Shown: positions 42,547 to 50,332 of the stretch, piece after piece
How the letters are laid out: each line of letters opens with the position of its first letter
How positions within the stretch are numbered: position 1 is the first letter of the stretch
Assembly: GCA_003417655.1 (NCBI GenBank)
Contig: QVMW01000004.1
Coordinates: 62,001 to 126,000, forward strand
Reading direction: 5' to 3'
Length of the DNA stretch: 64,000 bases
From: Rhodobacteraceae bacterium 63075
GTDB lineage: Bacteria > Pseudomonadota > Alphaproteobacteria > Rhodobacterales > Rhodobacteraceae
Made by a program: the position numbers and the translations under genes
The notes under the pieces: model-generated
Databases searched by the model: none
What the model was told of the DNA's origin: nothing
The model's input: the letters and a program-made list of their open reading frames with translations, nothing else

Positions 42547-43446
42547 TCAAGCAAGCGCTTCGAGCCGCGCCACCTCCCGGCGCACCCCCTCGCCCAGCTC
42601 CGCCGCGAAGCGCGCAAGCCGGGCGACGCGGGCATCGTCCTCGTGCCGGATGAGATAGAAGCTCCGCGTCAGGCTGAAGGCCTCGCCGAGGACCACGCGC
42701 AGCGCCCCCTCCGCGGCGGGCAGCGCGAAGTCGTGCACGACGCCCACACCCCCGCCCTGACGGATCATGTTGAGCTGGACGGAGGCCGAGTTGGAGGCCA
42801 GCGTCACCCGGTCGAAGGAGGTGCCGCTCAGGTAATCGAGCTCCTTGTCGAAGATCATGTCGGGGATATAGCCGACCAGCCTGTGCGCGCCGAGATCGGC
42901 CAGCGAGGTGATCGGGCCGTGCGCTTCGAGATAGCCCCGCGACGCGGCCAGGTGCAGCTTGTAGTCCGTCAGCTTCTGCACGACGAGCCGCCCGGCCTCG
43001 GGCCGGCTCACGGTGATCGCCATGTCCGCCTCGCGCTTGGAGAGGTTGAAGATGCGCGGCAGGGCGACAATCTGGATGTCGAGCGCGGGATGGCGCCGCG
43101 AGATGTCGGCGCAGACCTGCGGCAGGACGAAATTGGCGCAGCCATCTGGCGCGCCGAGCCTGATCTGCCCCGACAGGGCCGCGCCCTCCCCGCTGAGGTC
43201 CTCTTCGGCGTCCAGCATGGTCTGTTCGAGCTTGACCGCATGGGGCAAGAGCCTCTGGCCCTCCTGCGTGAGCACGTAGCCCTGCGGCGACTTGGTGAAG
43301 AGCACCTGCCCGAGCGCGCGCTCCAGCCGGGCGATGCGCCGTCCCAGCGTGGCCGGATCGGCCTTGAGCCGCGCAGAGGCGCGGCTCAGGGTCTCCGCCC
43401 GCGCCACGCCGAGGAAAGTCTTCAGATCATCCCAGTTTGCTTCCAC
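42547..43446 (-). CDS. LysR-type regulator divergent from mmsA
   Basis: A 299-residue LysR-type transcriptional regulator. The N-terminal winged helix (about 1-60) reads NWDDLKTFLGVARAETLSRAS with LGRRIARLERALG, and the rest is the two-lobed inducer-binding domain. The start is a GTG at 43446 with GGAGG at perfect spacing, not the upstream ATG in the promoter. The gene is divergent from mmsA and its start lies next to a palindrome (43460-43518), so it likely regulates mmsA and valine breakdown. Confidence 0.9.
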   Translation of the reverse strand: MEANWDDLKTFLGVARAETLSRASARLKADPATLGRRIARLERALGQVLFTKSPQGYVLTQEGQRLLPHAVKLEQTMLDAEEDLSGEGAALSGQIRLGAPDGCANFVLPQVCADISRRHPALDIQIVALPRIFNLSKREADMAITVSRPEAGRLVVQKLTDYKLHLAASRGYLEAHGPITSLADLGAHRLVGYIPDMIFDKELDYLSGTSFDRVTLASNSASVQLNMIRQGGGVGVVHDFALPAAEGALRVVLGEAFSLTRSFYLIRHEDDARVARLARFAAELGEGVRREVARLEALA

Positions 43447-43459
43447 GGCGCGCCTCCAT

Positions 43460-43518
43460 ATTGCATTTCTGCAAAACAACCTTTGCCAACCTGCCTCTTT
43501 TCAAGGCAGAAATGCAAT
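43460..43518. promoter_or_regulatory. 13-base inverted repeat, candidate LysR operator
   Basis: ATTGCATTTCTGC at 43460-43472 is exactly inverted at 43506-43518, across a 33-base spacer. The left arm is also part of a shorter palindrome TTGCA-TTTC-TGCAA (43461-43474) of the T-N11-A form used by LysR regulators. The pair covers both the GTG start region of the regulator and the mmsA promoter. Confidence 0.7.
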
Positions 43519-43553
43519 TCTATTCTGGTCCGGAAAAGCCAAGGGAGAGCGAA

Positions 43554-45053
43554 ATGCAGGAACTCACGCACTATATAGGCGGCGAACATGTCAAAGGCAC
43601 GTCAGGCCGCTTCGCCGATGTCTACAACCCCGCCACCGGCGAGGTTCAGGCCAAGGCGCCGCTGGCCTCCAAGGAGGAGGTCGAAAAGGCCGTCGCCATC
43701 GCCGCCGAGGCCCAGCCCGCCTGGGGCGCGACCAACCCGCAGCGCCGTGCGCGCGTGATGATGAAATTCGTCGACCTGCTCAACCGCGACATGGACAAGC
43801 TCGCCGAGGCGCTGAGCCGCGAGCATGGCAAGACCTTCCCCGACGCCAAGGGCGACGTGCAGCGCGGGCTCGAAGTGGTCGAATACTGCATCGGTGCCCC
43901 CGAGCTGCTCAAGGGCGAGTATACCGATGGCGCAGGCCCCGGCATCGACATGTATTCCATGCGCCAACCCCTTGGCGTATCTGCCGGAATCACGCCCTTC
44001 AACTTTCCTGCCATGATCCCGATGTGGATGTTCGCCCCCGCGCTCGCCTGCGGCAACGCCTTCATCCTGAAGCCCTCCGAGCGCGACCCCTCGGTGCCGC
44101 TCATGCTGGCCGAGCTGATGGAAGAGGCCGGGCTTCCCAAGGGGCTCCTGCAAGTCGTGATCGGCGACAAGGAAGCCGTCGACGCGATCCTTTACAACGA
44201 GACGATCCAGTCGATCGGTTTCGTTGGCTCCACGCCGATCGCCGAATATATCTACGGCACGGGCTGCGCCCAGGGCAAGCGCGTGCAATGCTTCGGCGGC
44301 GCGAAGAACCACATGATCATCATGCCCGATGCCGATCTCGACCAGGCCGCCGATGCGCTTGTCGGCGCAGGTTACGGCGCAGCCGGCGAGCGCTGCATGG
44401 CGATCTCGGTCGCCGTGCCCGTGGGCGAGGAAACGGCCGATGCGCTCATCGAGAAGCTCGTCCCGCGCATCGAGAAGCTGAAGGTCGGCCCCTACACGGC
44501 GGGCGACGACGTGGATTACGGCCCCGTCGTCACCGCTGCGGCCAAGGAGAACATCCTGCGGCTGGTCGAGAGCGGCGTCGCGCAAGGCGCGGAGCTCGTT
44601 GTCGACGGGCGTGATTTCAGCCTGCAAGGCTACGAGGACGGCTTCTTCGTCGGCGCGCATCTCTTCGACAAGGTCACGCCCGACATGGACATCTACAAGA
44701 AGGAAATCTTCGGCCCCGTCCTCAGCACGGTGCGCGCGGGCTCCTACGAGGAAGCGCTCAAGCTGGCCATGGATCACGAGATGGGCAACGGCACCGCGAT
44801 CTTCACGCGCGATGGCGACGCCGCGCGCGACTTCGCCAACCGGGTCAATATCGGCATGGTCGGAATCAACGTGCCGATCCCGGTGCCGCTGGCCTATCAC
44901 ACCTTCGGCGGCTGGAAGAAATCCGTCTTCGGCGACCTGAACCAGCACGGCCCCGACGCCTTCAAGTTCTACACACGCACAAAGACCGTCACATCCCGCT
45001 GGCCTTCGGGCATCAAGGAAGGTGGCGAATTCAACTTCAAGCCTATGGACTAA
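43554..45053 (+). CDS. mmsA: Methylmalonate-semialdehyde dehydrogenase (CoA-acylating)
   Basis: A 499-residue aldehyde dehydrogenase of the MmsA group that converts methylmalonate semialdehyde to propionyl-CoA at the end of valine degradation. The catalytic cysteine is in GAAGERCMAIS; cofactor and family motifs are ITPFNFPAMIPMWM, GFVGSTPIAEYIY and FGGAKNHMIIMPDADLDQA. GGGAGAGCGAA precedes the ATG at 43554. A LysR regulator is divergent, and the remaining valine genes lie 2 kb downstream after three unrelated genes. Confidence 0.94.
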   Translation: MQELTHYIGGEHVKGTSGRFADVYNPATGEVQAKAPLASKEEVEKAVAIAAEAQPAWGATNPQRRARVMMKFVDLLNRDMDKLAEALSREHGKTFPDAKGDVQRGLEVVEYCIGAPELLKGEYTDGAGPGIDMYSMRQPLGVSAGITPFNFPAMIPMWMFAPALACGNAFILKPSERDPSVPLMLAELMEEAGLPKGLLQVVIGDKEAVDAILYNETIQSIGFVGSTPIAEYIYGTGCAQGKRVQCFGGAKNHMIIMPDADLDQAADALVGAGYGAAGERCMAISVAVPVGEETADALIEKLVPRIEKLKVGPYTAGDDVDYGPVVTAAAKENILRLVESGVAQGAELVVDGRDFSLQGYEDGFFVGAHLFDKVTPDMDIYKKEIFGPVLSTVRAGSYEEALKLAMDHEMGNGTAIFTRDGDAARDFANRVNIGMVGINVPIPVPLAYHTFGGWKKSVFGDLNQHGPDAFKFYTRTKTVTSRWPSGIKEGGEFNFKPMD

Positions 45054-45078
45054 GACACTTTTCTCGCTTAGGGTGATA

Positions 45079-45107
45079 CGCGGTGGCACGGGTTTTCCAC
45101 CGCGTTT
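45079..45107 (+). terminator. Intrinsic terminator after mmsA
   Basis: CGCGGTGG at 45079-45086 pairs with CCACCGCG at 45097-45104 around a ten-base loop, followed by TTT. It separates mmsA from the next gene. Confidence 0.65.
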
Positions 45108-45135
45108 CGCATGTTCCCTAACAGAAATAGTCCTG

Positions 45136-45525
45136 ATGCCAGTAAGCTATCAAATCTTGGCCGATCCGGATGCCGTGATTGCCTATTACGAGGGGCAGGT
45201 CGAGCTGTTGGAAGTGGCGAACATGTGGCGGGACTACCAACAGCACAGCGACTTCAGACTCGAGCGCCCCCAGATCGTGGACCTGAAGAAAGTCACCGGC
45301 ACGAATTCCGGCTTCGCCGAGATCTTCTCGATGTTCTCGCTTTTCGCGAACCAGTACGAAGCGGCGAATGCCAAGCTTCAGGTTGCCGTCGTGACGGGAA
45401 ATGACGTCTCCTTCGGCTTGGCCCGCATCTTCGAGAACCTTGCCGAACAGAGCGAATGGGCCGAATGCACGCTCTGCGAAGAAATGTCAGAGGCCAGGGA
45501 GTGGGCCGCGGCGCGGCCATCCTGA
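45136..45525 (+). CDS. Hypothetical protein
   Basis: A 129-residue soluble protein with no signal peptide or membrane segment. It has mixed alpha/beta composition, with an N-terminal MPVSYQILADPDAVIAYYEG and a C-terminal half (KLQVAVVTGNDVSFGLARIFENLAEQ). I cannot assign a family; the beta-alpha pattern in the second half is reminiscent of STAS-like or other small regulatory folds, but this is weak. A carboxylate-amine ligase gene follows after 66 bases. The codon use resembles the neighbours. Confidence 0.75.
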   Translation: MPVSYQILADPDAVIAYYEGQVELLEVANMWRDYQQHSDFRLERPQIVDLKKVTGTNSGFAEIFSMFSLFANQYEAANAKLQVAVVTGNDVSFGLARIFENLAEQSEWAECTLCEEMSEAREWAAARPS

Positions 45526-45591
45526 AGCTTGCGCGACGGCAGCTTTGCTGCTTCGATGCGTCAAGGCGCGCGGAGAGTTGGAGCACTGCCC

Positions 45592-46725
45592 ATGTCACGG
45601 ATCGAACCCGACCTGACCATCGGTATCGAGGAAGAGTATCTGCTCGTCGACCGCGACAGCCTCGATCTCGCCGCGGCACCGGCTGCCATGATGGACGAAT
45701 GCGCCTGCGCGCTCGAGGGCCAGTTCTCGCCCGAATTTCTCGAATGCCAGGTGGAGATCGGAACCAGGGTCTGCGCCGAGATCAATGAAGCGCGCGAGGA
45801 CCTCAAGCGCCTGCGCAGCACGGTCGCGCGCATCGCCGCCAAGCACAACCTCGCGCCCATCGCGGCCTCCTGCCACCCCTTCTCCGACTGGCGCGCGCAA
45901 CATCACACGCGCAAGGAACGCTACGACACCCTGCGCAGTGATCTGGCCGGCGTCGTGCGGCGGCTGCTGATCTGCGGCTGCCATGTCCATGTGGGGATTC
46001 CCGACAACGACATGCGCATCGACATGGTGAACCAGCTCAAGTATTTCCTGCCGCATCTGCTGGCCCTGAGCTGCTCCTCTCCGTTCTGGCAGGGCGAGGA
46101 CACGGGGCTGAGCTGTTACCGGCTCACCGTTTTCGACAACCTGCCGCGCACCGGCCTGCCGCCGCGCATGGAAAGCTGGGGCGAGTTCACGCGCTCGGTC
46201 AACGCGCTTGTCGAACTGGGCGTGATCGAGGACAGCTCGAAGGTCTGGTGGGACCTGCGCCCCTCGTCGCATTTCCCGACGATCGAGTCGCGCATCTGCG
46301 ACGTCTCGCCAAGGCTGGAAAGCGCCCTGACCATCGCCGCGCTGACACAGGCGCTCACGCGCATGCTCTGGCGGCTGGCCGCCAGGAACCAGCGCTGGCG
46401 CATCTACGACAACTTTCTCATCGCCGAGAACCGCTGGCGCGCGCAGCGCTATGGCACGGGCGCGGGGCTGATCGATTTCGGCGCGCGGGAGATCGTGCCT
46501 TTCACCGACCTGATGGAGGAGTTGACCGAGCTTCTGGCCGAGGATGCGGGTGTTCTGCGCTCCTTGCGCGAAGTGGAAAACGCGCGCACAATCGTGCAAG
46601 ACGGAACCGCAGCCGACAAGCAGCGACATGTCTTCGAACAGGCGGAGGCTGACGGCCGATCGCGCGAAGACGCATTGAGAGCCGTCGTCGCGCATCTGGT
46701 GGAAGAATTTCATGTCGATCTATAG
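45592..46725 (+). CDS. Carboxylate-amine ligase, GCS2 (YbdK-type) family
   Basis: A 377-residue protein with the GCS2 signature. The start is [19 protein letters not shown]; the core has the active-site pattern CGCHVHVGI and later [15 protein letters not shown]. Members join glutamate or a related carboxylate to an amine at the expense of ATP; the E. coli YbdK protein has weak gamma-glutamylcysteine ligase activity. The actual substrate is not known here. The ATG at 45592 with GGAG is chosen over a longer frame. Confidence 0.88.
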   Translation: MSRIEPDLTIGIEEEYLLVDRDSLDLAAAPAAMMDECACALEGQFSPEFLECQVEIGTRVCAEINEAREDLKRLRSTVARIAAKHNLAPIAASCHPFSDWRAQHHTRKERYDTLRSDLAGVVRRLLICGCHVHVGIPDNDMRIDMVNQLKYFLPHLLALSCSSPFWQGEDTGLSCYRLTVFDNLPRTGLPPRMESWGEFTRSVNALVELGVIEDSSKVWWDLRPSSHFPTIESRICDVSPRLESALTIAALTQALTRMLWRLAARNQRWRIYDNFLIAENRWRAQRYGTGAGLIDFGAREIVPFTDLMEELTELLAEDAGVLRSLREVENARTIVQDGTAADKQRHVFEQAEADGRSREDALRAVVAHLVEEFHVDL

Positions 46726-46734
46726 GAGCCTATC

Positions 46735-47058
46735 ATGCTGACCCGACGAGACCTGCTCAAGGCCCTGCCCCTTTCGCCACTGGTCATTCCGGCTGCGAGC
46801 GCGGCCTCGGCAAGCCAGACGGTCCGGATCCGCAACATGCGGTTTTCCCCTGCGGAGCTGACGATCGACGTGGGAACTCCCGTGAACTTCACAAATTCCG
46901 ACAACGTGGCCCACACGGCGACATCGGCCAGCGGCGACTGGGACACCGGCAATCTCGCGGCGGGCAAATCAACGACGATCACCTTCAACGAAACCGGCAC
47001 GCATGACTATTTTTGCCGCTGGCACCCGGCAATGAAGGGCCGGATCATCGTCGTCTGA
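46735..47058 (+). CDS. Exported cupredoxin (amicyanin/pseudoazurin-like)
   Basis: A 107-residue type I copper protein. The N-terminus TRRDLLKALPLSPLVIPAAS is a twin-arginine-like signal. The copper ligands His60, Cys94, His97 and Met100 are in place (VAHTA, FCRWHPAMKG). It would shuttle electrons in the periplasm. A tight spacing of 9 bases follows the ligase gene, and TAGGAGCC precedes the ATG. The next gene starts with its own operator-like region. Confidence 0.88.
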   Translation: MLTRRDLLKALPLSPLVIPAASAASASQTVRIRNMRFSPAELTIDVGTPVNFTNSDNVAHTATSASGDWDTGNLAAGKSTTITFNETGTHDYFCRWHPAMKGRIIVV

Positions 47059-47077
47059 AAAGCGGCTGAAAATCGAG

Positions 47078-47110
47078 CGCAACGCTTGCGATTTGTGCAA
47101 CACTCTTGCA
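47078..47110. promoter_or_regulatory. TTGCA/TGCAA half-site cluster before the valine operon
   Basis: The leader of the acyl-CoA dehydrogenase gene holds interlocked half-sites: CGCAA at 47078-47082, TTGCG at 47086-47090, TGCAA at 47096-47100 and TTGCA at 47106-47110. The arrangement TTGCGATTTGTGCAA at 47086-47100 resembles the TTGCATTTCTGCAA palindrome in the LysR-mmsA gap. It is a candidate site for the same regulator. Confidence 0.5.
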
Positions 47111-47171
47111 AAAATCCGGAATTAAACACACGTTCAATTCCTTCAACGATGCGCGCAAAGGGAGCACCGGC

Positions 47172-48317
47172 ATGGATTTCGCCCTCACGGAAGAGCAAAC
47201 GCTGATCTTCGACATGGCCAAGGGCTTCGGCGAGGAGCATATCGCCCCCTTCGCCCAGGACTGGGAGCAGCAAGGCACGATCCCGAAGGACCTCTGGCCC
47301 AAGGTCGCCGAGCTGGGCCTCGGCGGTATCTATGTGAGCGAGGAGCACGGCGGCTCCGGCTTGAGCCGCCTCGATGCGACGCTCGTCTTCGAGGCCCTGG
47401 CCATGTCCTGCCCCGCCGTCGGCAGCTTCCTGTCGATCCACAACATGTGCGGCGGGATGATCGACAAGTTCGGCTCGGACGAGACCAAGGCCAAGTGGCT
47501 CCCGCAGCTCTGCGCAATGGAAAAGTTCTTCTCGTATTGCCTGACAGAGCCGGGCTCGGGCTCGGACGCCTCGGCGCTCAAGACCCGCGCGGAGAAGACG
47601 AACGAAGGCTACAAGCTCAACGGCACGAAGGCTTTCATTTCGGGGGGCGGTTACTCCGAAGTCTATGTGACGATGGTGCGCACCGGCGAGGATGGCCCCA
47701 AGGGCATCTCGACGCTCATCGTCGAGGACGGCGCGGACGGGCTCAGCTTCGGCGGGCTCGAGGACAAGATGGGCTGGCGCGCACAGCCCACGGCGCAGGT
47801 GCAGTTCGACGATTGCATCGTGCCCCATGACAACCTCATCGGCGAAGAGGGGCGCGGCTTTGCCTATGCCATGGCGGGCCTTGACGGCGGGCGGCTCAAC
47901 ATCGCCGCCTCGGCCTTGGGCGGCGCGCAGAAGGCGCTCGACCTGACCATGGCCTACATGGCCGAGCGGAAAGCCTTCGGCAAGCCGATCAACCAGTTCC
48001 AGGGCCTGCAATTCAAGCTCGCCGAGTTCGAAACGAAGCTGCAATCGGCGCGCACCTTCCTGCGCCAGGCGGCCTGGAAGCTCGACAATGGCGCGCATGA
48101 TGCGACCAAGTTCTGCGCCATGGCCAAGCTCATGGTCACCGACGCTGCCTTCGACGTGGCCAATGGCTGCCTGCAATTGCACGGCGGCTATGGCTATCTC
48201 GCCGATTACGGCATCGAGAAGATCGTGCGCGATCTGCGGGTTCACCAGATTCTCGAAGGCACCAACGAGATCATGCGCCTGATCGTCTCGCGCCAGATGA
48301 TCGCGGACGCGTCATGA
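47172..48317 (+). CDS. Acyl-CoA dehydrogenase (likely isobutyryl-CoA dehydrogenase)
   Basis: A 381-residue flavoprotein with the full acyl-CoA dehydrogenase fold: YCLTEPGSGSDAS and the catalytic-region HGGYGYLADYGIEKIVRDLRVHQILEGTNEIMR. From its context with 3-hydroxyisobutyryl-CoA hydrolase and mmsB, the substrate is probably isobutyryl-CoA in valine catabolism. The ATG at 47172 has AGGGAGCACCGG upstream. It overlaps the following hydrolase gene by four bases. Electrons would go to electron-transfer flavoprotein. Confidence 0.92.
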   Translation: MDFALTEEQTLIFDMAKGFGEEHIAPFAQDWEQQGTIPKDLWPKVAELGLGGIYVSEEHGGSGLSRLDATLVFEALAMSCPAVGSFLSIHNMCGGMIDKFGSDETKAKWLPQLCAMEKFFSYCLTEPGSGSDASALKTRAEKTNEGYKLNGTKAFISGGGYSEVYVTMVRTGEDGPKGISTLIVEDGADGLSFGGLEDKMGWRAQPTAQVQFDDCIVPHDNLIGEEGRGFAYAMAGLDGGRLNIAASALGGAQKALDLTMAYMAERKAFGKPINQFQGLQFKLAEFETKLQSARTFLRQAAWKLDNGAHDATKFCAMAKLMVTDAAFDVANGCLQLHGGYGYLADYGIEKIVRDLRVHQILEGTNEIMRLIVSRQMIADAS

Positions 48318-49345
48318 GCGATATTTCCATCCGCATCGAAGGCGCGGCGGGCCGGATCACCCTCACCCGCCCCAAGGCGCTCAACGCTGTCACCTACGAG
48401 ATGGTGACCGCCATCCATACCGCCCTGGACGACTGGCGGGAGGAGGATTCCGTCAAGCTTGTCGTGATCGACGCCGAGGGCGAGAAAGCCTTCTCCGCTG
48501 GCGGCGACATCGCCGATCTCTACGAGAGCGGCATGAAGGGCGATTTCGCCTTCGGCCAGCGCTTCTGGGCTGATGAATACCGCATGAATGCCGCGCTGCA
48601 TGAGTATGAAAAGCCTGTGGTTTCCTTTCTTCAGGGTTTCACGATGGGCGGCGGCATGGGCGTGGGCTGTCATGGCTCTCACCGCGTCGTCGGGGAAAGC
48701 AGCCAGGTCGCCATGCCCGAATGCGGGATCGGGCTGGTGCCGGATGTGGGCGGCTCCATGATCCTGGCGAACGCGCCGGGCCATACCGGGGCCTATCTCG
48801 GAACGACCGGCACGCGCATGGGCCCGACCGAGGCGATCTATGCAGGCTTCGCCGACCATTACATCCCCGAGGCCGAATGGCCCGCGCTCATCTCCCAGCT
48901 TGAGCTGACGGGGGATGCGAAGCTTGTCGAAATGGCCGCGACCACCCCGCCTGAAGGCACGCTGATGCCCTTGCAGGACGAGATCGACGCCGCCTTCGGC
49001 GCGGGCGATCTTCGGGATATCCTGCAAAAGCTGGACGAGACGGACACGAAATTCGCCGCAAGTGCCGCCAAGGACCTGCGCCGCGCCGCGCCGCTTTCCG
49101 CAGCGGCCACGCTGATGATGATGGAGCGCCTCGAAGGCTGCACCGACATCCGCGAGGCGCTGGCGCTCGAATACCGGTTCACCGCGCGGTCCATGGAGCA
49201 TGGCGACTTTCTCGAAGGGATCCGCGCCGCCATCATCGACAAGGACCGCCAGCCCCGCTGGAAACACGCGGCAGGAGGCTTGAAACAGGACGAGGTGGCG
49301 GCCATGCTTGCCCCGCTCGGAGACATGGAACTCACATTCGACTGA
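48314..49345 (+). CDS. Enoyl-CoA hydratase/isomerase family, 3-hydroxyisobutyryl-CoA hydrolase
   Basis: A 343-residue crotonase-fold protein. The length (longer than a plain hydratase) and motifs AFSAGGDIADLY, GGGMGVGCHGSHRVVGESS and PECGIGLVPDVGGSM match 3-hydroxyisobutyryl-CoA hydrolase, which releases 3-hydroxyisobutyrate from its CoA ester in valine breakdown. It is translationally coupled to the acyl-CoA dehydrogenase (four-base overlap) and followed by mmsB. The oxyanion-hole glycines are present. Confidence 0.92.
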   Translation: MSDISIRIEGAAGRITLTRPKALNAVTYEMVTAIHTALDDWREEDSVKLVVIDAEGEKAFSAGGDIADLYESGMKGDFAFGQRFWADEYRMNAALHEYEKPVVSFLQGFTMGGGMGVGCHGSHRVVGESSQVAMPECGIGLVPDVGGSMILANAPGHTGAYLGTTGTRMGPTEAIYAGFADHYIPEAEWPALISQLELTGDAKLVEMAATTPPEGTLMPLQDEIDAAFGAGDLRDILQKLDETDTKFAASAAKDLRRAAPLSAAATLMMMERLEGCTDIREALALEYRFTARSMEHGDFLEGIRAAIIDKDRQPRWKHAAGGLKQDEVAAMLAPLGDMELTFD

Positions 49346-49358
49346 AGGAGCGAACGTC

Positions 49359-50231
49359 ATGAAAATCGGATTCATCGGCCTTGGAAACATGGGTGCGCCC
49401 ATGGCGGCCAATCTCGCGGCAGCCGGTCATGACGTCACCGGCTTCGACATGGCCGATGTAACGGTGTCCGGCGTGACGATGGCAGGGTCCGGCGCGGAGG
49501 CGGCCTCGGGCCGCGATGTCGTCATCACCATGCTGCCCAACGGGGATATCCTGCGCGCCGTTGCGGCGGAGATCCTGCCCGCCATGGACAAGGGCGCGGC
49601 CCTCGTCGATTGCTCGACCGTCGATGTCGACAGCGCCCGCACCGTCGCCGAGCAGGCCGAAACTGCGGGGATGCTCTTTGTCGATGCGCCGGTTTCCGGC
49701 GGTGTCGGCGGGGCCGAGGCCGGAACGCTGACCTTCATGGCCGGCGGCTCGGAGGATGCCTTCGCCAAGGCCGCGCCGCTTTTCGAGATCATGGGGCAGA
49801 AGGCCGTGCATTGCGGCGAGGCCGGTGCCGGACAGGCCGCCAAGATCTGCAACAACATGATCCTCGGGGCCACGATGATCGTCACCTGCGAGGCCTTCGC
49901 CCTTGCCGACAAGCTCGGCCTCGACCGCTCCAAGATGTTCGACGTTGTGAGCACCTCGTCGGGCCAGAGCTGGTCGATGAACACATATTGCCCCGCCCCC
50001 GGCGTCGGCCCGACAAGCCCCTCGGATAACGGCTACACCCCCGGGTTCGCCGCCGAGCTGATGCTCAAGGATTTGCGCCTGTCGCAGCAAGCCGCCGAGA
50101 GCGCGGATGCCGACACGCCGCTCGGACAGGCCGCGATGGCGCTCTACGAGCAGTTCGTCGAACGCGAAGACGGCAATGGCAAGGATTTCTCCGCGATGCT
50201 GCCGAGATTCGCAGACCGCAGCCGTTCCTGA
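49359..50231 (+). CDS. mmsB: 3-hydroxyisobutyrate dehydrogenase
   Basis: A 290-residue NAD-dependent dehydrogenase that oxidises 3-hydroxyisobutyrate to methylmalonate semialdehyde, the substrate of MmsA. The cofactor motif is GFIGLGNMGAPMAANL, the substrate loop is DAPVSGGVGGAEAGTLTFM, and the catalytic lysine is in GQAAKICNNMI. GAAGGAG precedes the ATG at 49359, 14 bases after the hydrolase stop. The three genes form one operon. Confidence 0.95.
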   Translation: MKIGFIGLGNMGAPMAANLAAAGHDVTGFDMADVTVSGVTMAGSGAEAASGRDVVITMLPNGDILRAVAAEILPAMDKGAALVDCSTVDVDSARTVAEQAETAGMLFVDAPVSGGVGGAEAGTLTFMAGGSEDAFAKAAPLFEIMGQKAVHCGEAGAGQAAKICNNMILGATMIVTCEAFALADKLGLDRSKMFDVVSTSSGQSWSMNTYCPAPGVGPTSPSDNGYTPGFAAELMLKDLRLSQQAAESADADTPLGQAAMALYEQFVEREDGNGKDFSAMLPRFADRSRS

Positions 50232-50332
50232 CCGTCAAAGACGCTTTGGCCTTCGGAATATCGCGTGTAGCATCCGCGCAAAACACGCGAGTGATTTGAT
50301 GAATCGACGTTTCAGTTCCGAGCCCCGCCACC

